A stretch of 64,000 nt of DNA from Pseudomonas arsenicoxydans (lineage in GTDB: Bacteria > Pseudomonadota > Gammaproteobacteria > Pseudomonadales > Pseudomonadaceae). Below are positions 8,744-16,359 of this stretch, one piece after another; the first letter of the stretch is position 1, and every line of letters starts with the position of its first letter. The notes below the pieces were generated by a model that was not told where the DNA came from, did no database searches, and saw only the letters and a list, made by a program, of their open reading frames with translations. The position numbers were made by a program, and so were the translations under genes. Where the stretch lies: the NCBI RefSeq assembly GCF_006438915.1, contig NZ_RCZE01000009.1:1-64000 (forward strand). Reading direction: 5' to 3'.

Positions 8744-9070
8744 CTAAAAACTCATATCAGCTTCAATATTTTCTTCGTAAGTCGAGAGCAGCGTTTCAAC
8801 GCTTTTGTTTCCGGAGTATTTCTCCTTCAACTGCTTCAGCTGCTGATCGGTACCTTTGCAATATTTGTTTATATCGCTGATGACACGATCGAGATTCCCC
8901 GGGTCGGCAGGGTCCGGCTCTGGAATATCGCCACGCAGAGAGTCACAGTTGTCTCTACTTTTGATGTAGCTGGAGACGTCAGGGGGCACGGAGCCATCGC
9001 TTTCCGCTGCACAAGAAATCAACGGCAGATTCAGCGCAAGAAGTAACAAATAAGGCGTGATTTTACCCAT
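8744..9070 (-). CDS. Small lipoprotein, probable immunity to the M15-type effector
   Basis: The 108 residues begin with MGKITPYLLLLALNLPLISC: a signal peptide ending in the lipobox LISC, so the mature protein should be a lipoprotein from Cys20. The rest is a short helical domain with two more cysteines (residues around 41 and 70), which could form a disulfide. It lies directly after a cell-wall peptidase-like effector, whose target is periplasmic, so a periplasmic lipoprotein is a fitting immunity protein. The start at 9070 was chosen for signal-peptide geometry and a GGA 7 bases upstream. In-frame ATGs at 9085 and 9106 are possible. The immunity role is inferred from context. Confidence 0.65.
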   Translation of the reverse strand: MGKITPYLLLLALNLPLISCAAESDGSVPPDVSSYIKSRDNCDSLRGDIPEPDPADPGNLDRVISDINKYCKGTDQQLKQLKEKYSGNKSVETLLSTYEENIEADMSF

Positions 9071-9071
9071 T

Positions 9072-9722
9072 TTAATGTCCGTCATTTGACCAGTGAGGTT
9101 TGTCACTACTTCCCCCTACAAATTTGATCACGCCATAAGAAGCTCCAACAGTGTGAAGCTCACTGTTCATGCCGGTTTTGGGCGACGAGCTTATACTGAC
9201 CGCCGTTCCAGAGGCATTGTTAATCGCTAGCGTGCCGGTCCAACTGATATTCATGTCTATCGCCAGTTTCTGGGTATGTCTGGAATTAAGCGCCGGGGCG
9301 ACGTTAAGCCCGTTGATCCCGTAGCCACTCACCATGGCCCTCGCACCCTGCACAGAAGCTGCCTGGTCATATGCGCCAGAGGCGGAAATGTGAGCCCATT
9401 TAATTTTGATAACGTCACCCGGATAACTAGGCACTTGTTGTGGGTCGAAGCCGGTTTTGACGATTTTCCAGGACCAGTGCATCAAATAGGCTCTTTCCGG
9501 AGGGCGATACGTCGCGGAAATGTGTACAGCTCCGCCAGCAGCTTTCACTGCATCGAGGAACTTGCTCACAGCTTCACGAAATGGAGATGCAAGTGCGGAC
9601 ACACTAGCGCTGCCCAGGAATCTTCCCACCCATTGCGCGCCGCTAGGCTCGTCCGCTGAGACGCTAACAGCTACAGGCGTCTGATCCGCAGTCGGAGTTA
9701 GTGTCGCTTGTAGAGTCGCCAT
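9072..9722 (-). CDS. Peptidase M15-like (VanY/D,D-carboxypeptidase type) T6SS effector
   Basis: The 216-residue protein carries LNSRHTQKLAIDMN and KPHWSNDGH, close to the SxHxxGxAxD and HW zinc-binding motifs of M15 D-Ala-D-Ala peptidases. It also has HISATYRPPERAYLM, typical of the region before them. It should cut peptidoglycan peptides in the periplasm of a rival cell. There is no signal peptide, as expected for VgrG-delivered cargo. The ATG at 9722, with GAGG 10 bases upstream, lies inside the end of vgrG (59 bases overlap in another frame). An in-frame extension to 9875 exists but lies wholly inside vgrG. A lipoprotein gene follows. The HTQK in place of HxxG makes the catalytic match imperfect. 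Confidence 0.75.
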   Translation of the reverse strand: MATLQATLTPTADQTPVAVSVSADEPSGAQWVGRFLGSASVSALASPFREAVSKFLDAVKAAGGAVHISATYRPPERAYLMHWSWKIVKTGFDPQQVPSYPGDVIKIKWAHISASGAYDQAASVQGARAMVSGYGINGLNVAPALNSRHTQKLAIDMNISWTGTLAINNASGTAVSISSSPKTGMNSELHTVGASYGVIKFVGGSSDKPHWSNDGH

Positions 9723-11970
9723 AGTAGGGGGCCTCGATAGTGGCTTTTTCGGGTTTGTTGGATGAGACTTTTTGAGTCCGTCCTTTGCTGTCGGTGACGC
9801 CGTTAACAATAAGTCCAGATTCAAGCTTGATTTGGTAAGGGGTATTCGGCTTTGGTTTGCCTGTTGCTTCGTCATTTATGACGAACACTAAATCGTGAGT
9901 GGTCTGTTCAGTATCGAGGGGAGGTTTTTCAATTTCGCACACACCGGTTTTGCATCGTGCGCACTCTTCACAAAACGGCGCATTACGCTTCAGCGTATTC
10001 ACCTGCGCCGGGCTCAGTACCGCACCCGCCTTATCCGCATCAGCCTGTTTCAACACGCCGGGCATCAACGGCGCAGCCCCGGTCCCGCTACCCGGACTCC
10101 CGCCGGAGTTCATGTTGATCACCGGCCCGCTCAGGGTCACACCACTGGCATCGATCTTGATAAAGCTGCCGCCACCCTTGAGCGTCAGTTCGCTCCCCGC
10201 TTCGAGCACGACCTTCATGCCACTACTCAGGTGAATCTCCTGACCTGCTTCAATGAACTGGCCGGTGCCGATCTTGATGTGCTGATTCACGCCCACGGTC
10301 AGGTGGTCATTCGCCCGGGCTTCGACTATGCGATCGGCATAAACCGTGTGGTGTTCTTCGGCCTTGAATTCGCTGTAGCTGTTTTGCTCGACGGTGTCGT
10401 GGCGTTCGTTGCCGACGCGGATTTTCTGGTCGTGCTCGACGTTTTCGTCCCAGTCGCGCTGGGCGTGCAGGAAGATTTGTTCCTGGCCTTTTTTGTCTTC
10501 GATGCGCAGTTCGTTGAAGCCGCCGCCACCGGGGGAACTCAGGGTCTTGAAGGTACTGCGGGTCTTGTTCGCCGGCAGTGGATAGGGGACGACGTTTTCC
10601 TTGTGGTACAGGCAGCCGCTGATCAGCGGTTGATCGGGGTCGCCTTCGAGGAAGGTGACGAGGACTTCCATGCCGATGCGCGGGATGGCGATGCCGCCGT
10701 AGTGGGCGCCGGCCCAGGCGGACGAGACGCGCAGCCAGCAGCTGGTCTTGTCATCGGCCTGGCCTTCACGGTCCCAGTGGAATTGCACTTTGACGCGGCC
10801 GTACTCATCGCAATGGATTTCTTCACCTTTTGGCCCGGTGACGACGGCGCTTTGGCTGCCGAGGATTCGCGGTTTTGGGTGGTTCAGCGGTGGGCGGTTC
10901 GGCACGTCCCACGGCGTCGCCTGGAAACGGTTGCGATAGCCTTGATGGAAGTCGTCCTTCAACGCCGTGGTATTGCTGGTGACCGACTCTTCCAGCACTT
11001 GCGGCTGTTTGCCTTCATGGAGGATTTCGGTGAGCAGCCACAGGTCGTTCCATTTGGCCTTCGGGTGTTGGGTCAGGGCCAGGAAGTGGCCGCTGACCAG
11101 TATCGGCTGATCGCTTTTGCCTTCGGCGAGCTGGAAGTCGCTGCGGTGGCGTTCGAGGGCGCGTTTGGCCAGGTGCTTGCCACGTTCGCGGTCGAGGAAG
11201 CGGCCGGGGTAGTCGTAGTCTTCGAGGTCGGGCAGGGCGTCGCCACGGTTTTCGCTTTCGAGGGTGATGCGCGGTTTTTCGAAGTCGTAGTCGCGGCGGG
11301 TGGTGCGGCTGGTGCGGGTTTCCAGACGCAGGTCGAAGCGCTTGATCACCGGGTCGTTGGCGACCATGCCGGAGTCTTGCTGGTAGGCCACGGGCGGGAG
11401 TTTCGGGAACACCGTCTGGTCATCGCCGAACACCAGTTTGTGGGCCGTGGCGCTGTGCTGGAAGTGGTAATGGATACCTTCTTCCTCGCACAGGCGCTGG
11501 ATGAACTGCAGGTCCGATTCATCGTATTGAACGCAGTAGAGGCGCTCGGGATAAATCGCCCCGACTTTGAATGCGTAGGCGTTGCTCTGGATGCCGTGCT
11601 CTTCAAGGACCTTGCCGATGATTTTCGGCACGCTGAGGTTCTGGAAGATGCGCTGGTTGATGCGGTGCGCCAGGTACGACAGTTGCGGACGCAGGGTCAC
11701 CGCGTAGCGGGTCAGGCGTTTGCCGGAATCACCCTGGGCGGCGCGGTAGATCAGGCCATGAATGCCGCTGCCGTCCGGCGAGAGCTGCAGGAAGGCCGGT
11801 TTGTGCAGCAGGGTTTCGAGGTCCAGGGACGGCTGCTCACTGACCAGTTCCACCTCAAACACGAACGGTTGGCTGATCGCCTCCCGACCTTGCAAGGACA
11901 GCACCTGCAAATCGCTGGATAGACCTTCGATGGTCAGGGCAAAGTGAGTCTGATTGGCCGGCGCGAACAT
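9664..11970 (-). CDS. vgrG: Type VI secretion spike protein VgrG with cysteine-rich C-terminal extension
   Basis: The 768 residues show the VgrG plan. The gp27-like base includes LVSEQPSLDLETLLHKPAFL and YDESDLQFIQRLCEEEGIHYHF. The OB-fold gp5-like part includes EYGRVKVQFHWDREG and SAWAGAHYGGIAIPRIGMEV, followed by the beta-helix needle. After GPVINMNSGG comes an extension with FCEECARCKTGVCEIE and a final CGSDACSC, probably a cargo-docking or metal-binding tail. The ATG at 11970 was chosen for the AGGAACAAGGG ribosome site; an in-frame start at 12033 lacks this. It lies between hcp and its cargo genes. No T6SS core genes (tssB, tssC, tssM) are in the window, so this is an auxiliary hcp-vgrG island. 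Confidence 0.95.
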   Translation of the reverse strand: MFAPANQTHFALTIEGLSSDLQVLSLQGREAISQPFVFEVELVSEQPSLDLETLLHKPAFLQLSPDGSGIHGLIYRAAQGDSGKRLTRYAVTLRPQLSYLAHRINQRIFQNLSVPKIIGKVLEEHGIQSNAYAFKVGAIYPERLYCVQYDESDLQFIQRLCEEEGIHYHFQHSATAHKLVFGDDQTVFPKLPPVAYQQDSGMVANDPVIKRFDLRLETRTSRTTRRDYDFEKPRITLESENRGDALPDLEDYDYPGRFLDRERGKHLAKRALERHRSDFQLAEGKSDQPILVSGHFLALTQHPKAKWNDLWLLTEILHEGKQPQVLEESVTSNTTALKDDFHQGYRNRFQATPWDVPNRPPLNHPKPRILGSQSAVVTGPKGEEIHCDEYGRVKVQFHWDREGQADDKTSCWLRVSSAWAGAHYGGIAIPRIGMEVLVTFLEGDPDQPLISGCLYHKENVVPYPLPANKTRSTFKTLSSPGGGGFNELRIEDKKGQEQIFLHAQRDWDENVEHDQKIRVGNERHDTVEQNSYSEFKAEEHHTVYADRIVEARANDHLTVGVNQHIKIGTGQFIEAGQEIHLSSGMKVVLEAGSELTLKGGGSFIKIDASGVTLSGPVINMNSGGSPGSGTGAAPLMPGVLKQADADKAGAVLSPAQVNTLKRNAPFCEECARCKTGVCEIEKPPLDTEQTTHDLVFVINDEATGKPKPNTPYQIKLESGLIVNGVTDSKGRTQKVSSNKPEKATIEAPYYGDSTSDTNSDCGSDACSC

Positions 11971-12101
11971 CCCTTGTTCCTCGTGCAGTGCTGCGGCGTG
12001 CGCCAATGGCCGAAAAGGCCTCGGCAGACGCAAAAATTCTGGAAGGGCGAAAACAACATCGACCAGCAGAGCTGGCCGATGCTTTAGACGGTCGGCCTGA
12101 C

Positions 12102-12617
12102 TCAGGCGACCGGCAGGCGCCAGTCATCGGAACCCGAAGTACCGGATACTTCGTGGGTCCAGGTGATTTTGCGGTAGGTGAACTGCACTTCTTCCAGGTG
12201 CGTGAAGTGCGAGTTCGACGGGTCCTGGCAGTTGTGCATTTTGTTGTTGATGGCGACGATGATGGCGTCTTCCAGTTTGGTGGTGTAGTAGTGCTCTTGG
12301 GTGCCTTGAGCCGAAGTGCGGTACCACTGGATAACGATTTCGCTCATGCGCTCGCCGGAAGTCAGCGCGGCTTGCAGCAGTGGCGAGGACTTGTCGTAGA
12401 CCTTGGTGATGACCACTGGCTTGTGAACGCGCTGACCGGTAGGTTGGCCGGATTGCGGGTCACGCGGGATGATCACGTCGTGGCTGAAAGCCTGAACCAT
12501 GACCTGGTCTTCGTGGCCTTCCTGGTAGGTGTTGCCAACCGAATCGGCGGTGAACGCGCCGGCGGTGATCAGACCTTGTTTTTCGCCAGTGACGGACATG
12601 TACGCTGGTGTAGCCAT
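12102..12617 (-). CDS. hcp: Hcp, type VI secretion tube protein
   Basis: The 171-residue protein is a full-length Hcp1-type tube subunit. It has MATPAYMSVTGEKQGLI at the N-terminus, the KPVVITKVYDKSSPLL strand region and a C-terminal EEVQFTYRKITWTHEVSG. Hexameric rings of Hcp form the tube that carries effectors out of the cell. It is the first gene of the minus-strand island and lies 131 bases before vgrG. Its upstream region holds three near-identical palindromes (12788-12909) that could control it. An AAGGAGCAC ribosome site precedes the ATG. Confidence 0.95.
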   Translation of the reverse strand: MATPAYMSVTGEKQGLITAGAFTADSVGNTYQEGHEDQVMVQAFSHDVIIPRDPQSGQPTGQRVHKPVVITKVYDKSSPLLQAALTSGERMSEIVIQWYRTSAQGTQEHYYTTKLEDAIIVAINNKMHNCQDPSNSHFTHLEEVQFTYRKITWTHEVSGTSGSDDWRLPVA

Positions 12618-13032
12618 GGGTGTGCTCCTTGCTAAAAATTGAGGGTGCCCGGGAGGCGTGTATCGCCCGGTGGGTGCCTGACTGTATTCAAGGTCCGTGC
12701 CAGAAACGGTTAACGTTATATAAATCAGGGTGTTGAGCCTGTTTTATAACGCAGGAAAATATTTTCGCCGCTGTACCCAGAGGAATGTGCGCAAGAACTT
12801 GCGCACCACTGCGCAACTTCTTGCGCACTCGGCTGGAGGGCCTGACAGGCTGGGCGATCAGCAGCAAGGTAGGACCTTTCTGAAGGATGAGTGCGCAACT
12901 TCTTGCGCATAACGGCCTTGCGCCACCCGTCAACGGCGCCTGACATCCGGTGCAACGAATGGGCCTGTCGTCGGGTCCATAAAAACAGCGCCATCGAGCG
13001 TCCGAACAACCCTGAAACGGAGTGAGAACGAC
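12618..13032. other. Divergent intergenic region between hcp and the DJ-1 gene
   Basis: No convincing gene is seen in these 415 bases. The region holds the ribosome sites of both neighbours, an AT-rich stretch at 12714-12770 that may contain the hcp promoter, and three 18-base palindromes listed separately. Confidence 0.6.
12788..12909. promoter_or_regulatory. Three 18-base palindromes TGCGCAA-N4-TTGCGCA
   Basis: TGCGCAAGAACTTGCGCA at 12788-12805 has perfect 8-base arms. TGCGCAACTTCTTGCGCA occurs identically at 12810-12827 and 12892-12909 with 7-base arms. The first two are centred 22 bases apart (about two helix turns), the third 82 bases further. Such iterated operators usually bind a dimeric repressor or activator. 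The regulator is unknown, and either hcp or the DJ-1 gene could be its target. Confidence 0.6.
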
Positions 13033-13710
13033 ATGAAAATCCTGATGGTTTTAACGTCCCACGATCAATTGGGTGATACAGGCAAGAAAACCGGCTTCTG
13101 GCTGGAAGAATTCGCCGCTCCGTATTTCGCTTTCAAGGACGCCGGTGCACAACTGACCCTGGCCTCGCCCAAGGGTGGTCAACCGCCGCTGGACCCGAAA
13201 AGTGACGAGCCGGATGCGCAAACCGAGGCGACAGATCGGTTTAACAAGGACCCGTCCGCTAAATCCGCATTGGCCTCTACCGCGTTGCTGAACAGCGTGC
13301 GAGCCGAAGATTACGACGCGGTTTTCTATCCCGGTGGCCATGGGCCGCTGTGGGATCTGGCCGAAGACAAGCAATCCATTGCGCTGATCGAAGCGTTTAT
13401 CAAGGCCGGTAAACCGGTCGCAGCGGTTTGCCATGCACCGGGCGTGTTGCGTCACGTCAAAGGTGCGGACGGCCAGCCATTGGTCAAAGGCAAGCGTGTT
13501 ACGGGGTTTACCAACTCGGAGGAAGAAGCGGTGCAACTGACGAAGGTAGTGCCGTTTCTGGTGGAAGACATGCTGAAGGAGAAGGGCGGGATTTATTCCA
13601 AGGGCGATGACTGGGCGAGCTATGTAGTTGAGGACGGGTTGCTGATCACCGGACAGAACCCTGCGTCTTCGCAGGCTGGCGCCGAAGCATTGTTGGCGAA
13701 GCTCCGCTAA
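13033..13710 (+). CDS. DJ-1/PfpI-family protein (Hsp31-like, class I glutamine amidotransferase fold)
   Basis: The 225 residues follow the DJ-1/PfpI fold. The nucleophile elbow is AAVCHAP with Cys133 and His134, a GFWLEE stretch supplies the conserved Glu, and FYPGGHGPLWDL is the oxyanion region. Similar proteins act as glutathione-independent glyoxalases (methylglyoxal to lactate), as holdases or as deglycases in the cytoplasm. The substrate cannot be decided here. A GGAGTGAGAACGAC ribosome site precedes the ATG. It stands alone, divergent from hcp. Confidence 0.88.
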   Translation: MKILMVLTSHDQLGDTGKKTGFWLEEFAAPYFAFKDAGAQLTLASPKGGQPPLDPKSDEPDAQTEATDRFNKDPSAKSALASTALLNSVRAEDYDAVFYPGGHGPLWDLAEDKQSIALIEAFIKAGKPVAAVCHAPGVLRHVKGADGQPLVKGKRVTGFTNSEEEAVQLTKVVPFLVEDMLKEKGGIYSKGDDWASYVVEDGLLITGQNPASSQAGAEALLAKLR

Positions 13711-13738
13711 ACCTGAAAGTTCAGCGGATCGAAGATTT

Positions 13739-13864
13739 GTGGCGAGCGAGCTTGCTCCGGGCGGCGTTCCGACGTTGGGCTGCGAAGCGGCCCCAAAAAT
13801 CTGCGTAGTAAAGGAGATTTTGTGAGTGCCGCGCACTCAAGCGGGAGCAAGCTTCCTCGCCACA
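13739..13864. repeat. REP-type inverted repeat pair (GTGGCGAG class)
   Basis: GTGGCGAGCGAGCTTGCTCC and its near-complement GGGAGCAAGCTTCCTCGCCA flank about 85 bases. The pair lies between convergent genes and may act as a transcript-end structure. Confidence 0.75.
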
Positions 13865-13873
13865 CGTTTGGTT

Positions 13874-15259
13874 TCAGATCGCATGGCCCAACGTGGCATA
13901 GCATTCTTCAACCGAACGCCGCTGTGTCTCGGCATACAACCCCAACTCATCAATCGTCAATCGCCCCAGCGCCTGCTCGAACGCCTGCTGATTCGAATGC
14001 ACGCCATAGTGGGTTTGCGCCGTGTCCCCCAGGTTCGACTGGAATATCCCCGCCGCACTCACCGGCAGGAAGTCCTCATACACCAGCGGTTCAACCCGCA
14101 GATACCCGCCGTCGAGCAAGTCTTCCAGCGACAACGATTCCAGCGCATCCGCCGCCAGGCCTTTTTCCGTCACGAAGTAGCGAAAGTACGCCAGTTCCTG
14201 TCGGCGCATGCCTTCGTAGGTGTCAGGGAATTCGCCAAAGTGCTGCGTCATCAGCGCGATGTAGCGGGCGGCATTGGCTTCATTGGGGAAGTCTTTCAAC
14301 TCGTCCCGAGCGGCGTTGAGTAAACGGTCGTACAACGCTCGTCCCTTGGGTGTCAGCGCGGCTCCACGCTGCTCGATTTCGCCGAAGCGCGCGCTGTGGC
14401 TGCTACGGGTTTCGTCTTGGTCGGTGAATGCAACCGGTTCGTCCAGCGCCTTGAAACTGGTCTGACGCAGCAGAATCGGGCACTGGCGGCGGGGTGGGCC
14501 TTCGATCACCGCTTTAAGGGTGATGCCATGGGCCGGCATTTGCGCCTGGACGATGTCGATGTCCAGCGTACGCGGGGTCAGGTGGTTGATGTGCGGGCCT
14601 TTGAAGGCCACGACGTCGGCGATCAAGCGATGCTGAGCGCTGAGTTTCTGGTATTGCTCGGCGGTAACCGTGGCGCTGTGGTGCCAGCGGAAGGTTTCCA
14701 GCGCCTGTTCGACGAACTGCTGTGCTTCTTGCTCAGTAAGGCCACCTTCGGTTTCCGCACGTTCGATCAGGCTCAGCGCTGCCGGGGTAAAGATCTGGCG
14801 CTTGTCCAGCACCGACTGGGCGAAGGTGCGCAGTTCCAGGTCTTCGATCAGTTCCAGGCGCAACAGCGAGGTGAATACGCGGAAGGGGCTGACCTGTAAC
14901 GCGTCTTCGTGCACCGCGCGAAACGCTGTTGAGTGCACCGGCACACCGGCCGGGGTCAGGTCGTAGTAACCCACTGGTTGCATGCCCATCACCGCGAACA
15001 AACGGGCGAGGGTGGCCAGTTCTGCGGCGGTGCCGACGCGGATGGCACCGTGGCGCTCCAGGTCCAGGCGTTCGATTTCACCGGTGCTGTTCAACTGGCG
15101 GGCGATCTGCGGGTCGTTGTCCAGCACGTATTGGTTGGTCTGCTCAACCAGTTCCATGAGCGCGCCGTACAACGGCACTTCTTCGCGGTACATGTCGGAC
15201 ATCGCTTTGGAGAAGCGTTGACGGATCAGGTCAGGACTGACGAAGGGTGACTGGCTCAT
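13874..15259 (-). CDS. hglS: 2-oxoadipate dioxygenase/decarboxylase (HglS, DUF1338/YdcJ family)
   Basis: The 461-residue protein matches the DUF1338 family. In P. putida, HglS converts 2-oxoadipate to D-2-hydroxyglutarate in D-lysine catabolism, using non-heme iron and oxygen. The segment LERHGAIRVG puts His at position 70 and Arg at 74, the same numbers I recall for a metal ligand and a substrate-binding residue in HglS. The start at 15259 (MSQSPFVSPD) was chosen because numbering then matches; the open frame runs further upstream without family similarity. The gene stands alone, downstream of the hydrolase/monooxygenase pair with a 130-base gap. Confidence 0.88.
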   Translation of the reverse strand: MSQSPFVSPDLIRQRFSKAMSDMYREEVPLYGALMELVEQTNQYVLDNDPQIARQLNSTGEIERLDLERHGAIRVGTAAELATLARLFAVMGMQPVGYYDLTPAGVPVHSTAFRAVHEDALQVSPFRVFTSLLRLELIEDLELRTFAQSVLDKRQIFTPAALSLIERAETEGGLTEQEAQQFVEQALETFRWHHSATVTAEQYQKLSAQHRLIADVVAFKGPHINHLTPRTLDIDIVQAQMPAHGITLKAVIEGPPRRQCPILLRQTSFKALDEPVAFTDQDETRSSHSARFGEIEQRGAALTPKGRALYDRLLNAARDELKDFPNEANAARYIALMTQHFGEFPDTYEGMRRQELAYFRYFVTEKGLAADALESLSLEDLLDGGYLRVEPLVYEDFLPVSAAGIFQSNLGDTAQTHYGVHSNQQAFEQALGRLTIDELGLYAETQRRSVEECYATLGHAI

Positions 15260-15389
15260 GAAAGAATTTCCCGGCGCGGTAACGTAAAGGATGTGCGAAA
15301 AGATCGCAGCCTTCAGCGGCGCCGACAAACGAAGAATCTTACGGACTTCATTCTCCCCAGGACTGCTTACACACCCGCCGCTATAGGCG

Positions 15390-16337
15390 CTATAAATGAG
15401 AACGGCTTTCCGTGCGCAGCGACCCCAGGAACTCGCGATATAGCCGTGCTGTATTGGCCGGCTGTTCGACCATCGGCATGTGCCCGATGTGGTCCCAGAT
15501 ATGCACCCGCAGATCGACAATACCTTTACTCCAGACGGCCACGCTGCTGACGTCGATCAAACGGTCCTTGTGCCCCCACAGCAACAGTGCCGGGCACTTG
15601 ATGTCGGCCAGTTTGGGTTCCATCGGCGGGCTGGCGCGGAAGTCGTTGAAGATCTCTTCCAGCTCATCGCGGCTTTGTTCATAGCGCTGGGCAACGGCGT
15701 CCAGCACCACGCCGGGCACCCACGGCGGTTCGGCCATGGTCATGGCGTAGAAGCGCCGAAACTCTTCGCGCGAGTGAATCAGAAACGGGTTGTGCCCCTT
15801 GGCCAGATGCCGCTCCAGATCACTGGCCTCGGGCGCAGTGACCCCGGCCGGGTCGATCAGCGCCACAGAGGCGATCCTGTCCGGGTAGGTGGCCGCCAGC
15901 CACGCCGCGATGTAGCCGCCCATGGAGTTGCCGATCACATGCACCTTCTCGACCCCGCAGACGTCGAGCAGCTGGATCATCCGCTTGGCTTGCAATGGAA
16001 TGTCATAGCCGCCACCGGCCTTGAAGCCGGTTTCGCCATGGCCGGCAATGTCCGGAATGATCACCCGATGCGTGCCGACAAAATGCCGGGCGAAGCGCAG
16101 CCACAGGTTCTTGTCGGCGCTATAGCCGTGCAGCATCAACACACTGCTGGACGCTTCATACGGCCCGCCTTGCCAGGTCGAGACGGTCATTTCGCTGATC
16201 GGCACGACGATCTTGTGCAGCCGATACAGCTTGGCCTCGATTGCCATGTTCCAGTCGTACAGCCAATAACCGATGGCCGGGTAGCTCAACCAGCTCCAGG
16301 CCACGATAACCGCGAGAATGACGACCAATAGCAGCAT
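15390..16337 (-). CDS. Membrane-anchored alpha/beta hydrolase
   Basis: The 315 residues start with a hydrophobic anchor (about 1-25) followed by an alpha/beta hydrolase fold. The oxyanion motif is LMLHGYSADK (about 67-76), the nucleophile elbow is GNSMGG with Ser138, the acid lies in LLLWGHKDRLID, and the catalytic His in DHIGHMPM. It probably acts on esters at the inner membrane. It lies 22 bases behind a Baeyer-Villiger-like monooxygenase gene, so it may hydrolyse the ester or lactone made by that enzyme. The natural substrate is unknown. Confidence 0.85.
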   Translation of the reverse strand: MLLLVVILAVIVAWSWLSYPAIGYWLYDWNMAIEAKLYRLHKIVVPISEMTVSTWQGGPYEASSSVLMLHGYSADKNLWLRFARHFVGTHRVIIPDIAGHGETGFKAGGGYDIPLQAKRMIQLLDVCGVEKVHVIGNSMGGYIAAWLAATYPDRIASVALIDPAGVTAPEASDLERHLAKGHNPFLIHSREEFRRFYAMTMAEPPWVPGVVLDAVAQRYEQSRDELEEIFNDFRASPPMEPKLADIKCPALLLWGHKDRLIDVSSVAVWSKGIVDLRVHIWDHIGHMPMVEQPANTARLYREFLGSLRTESRSHL

Positions 16338-16359
16338 CGGATGACTTCCTTAAACGTAA

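Noticed and set aside
9723-9875. Longer N-terminus for the M15-like effector
   Set aside because: The extra 51 codons lie entirely inside vgrG in another frame and look like random sequence; ATG 9722 has a ribosome site.
9895-11922. Long plus-strand open frame of 675 codons opposite vgrG
   Set aside because: It is the antisense of the vgrG gene in a high-GC genome, has no ribosome site and no recognisable protein motif; a known artefact of third-position GC.
12688-13009. Small minus-strand frames in the hcp/DJ-1 intergenic region
   Set aside because: They run through the palindrome array, are Arg- and Ser-rich like random GC sequence and have no ribosome site.
15260-15520. Longer N-terminus for HglS
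   Set aside because: The extra 87 codons overlap the 3' end of the hydrolase gene, lack similarity and would break the match of His70 and Arg74.
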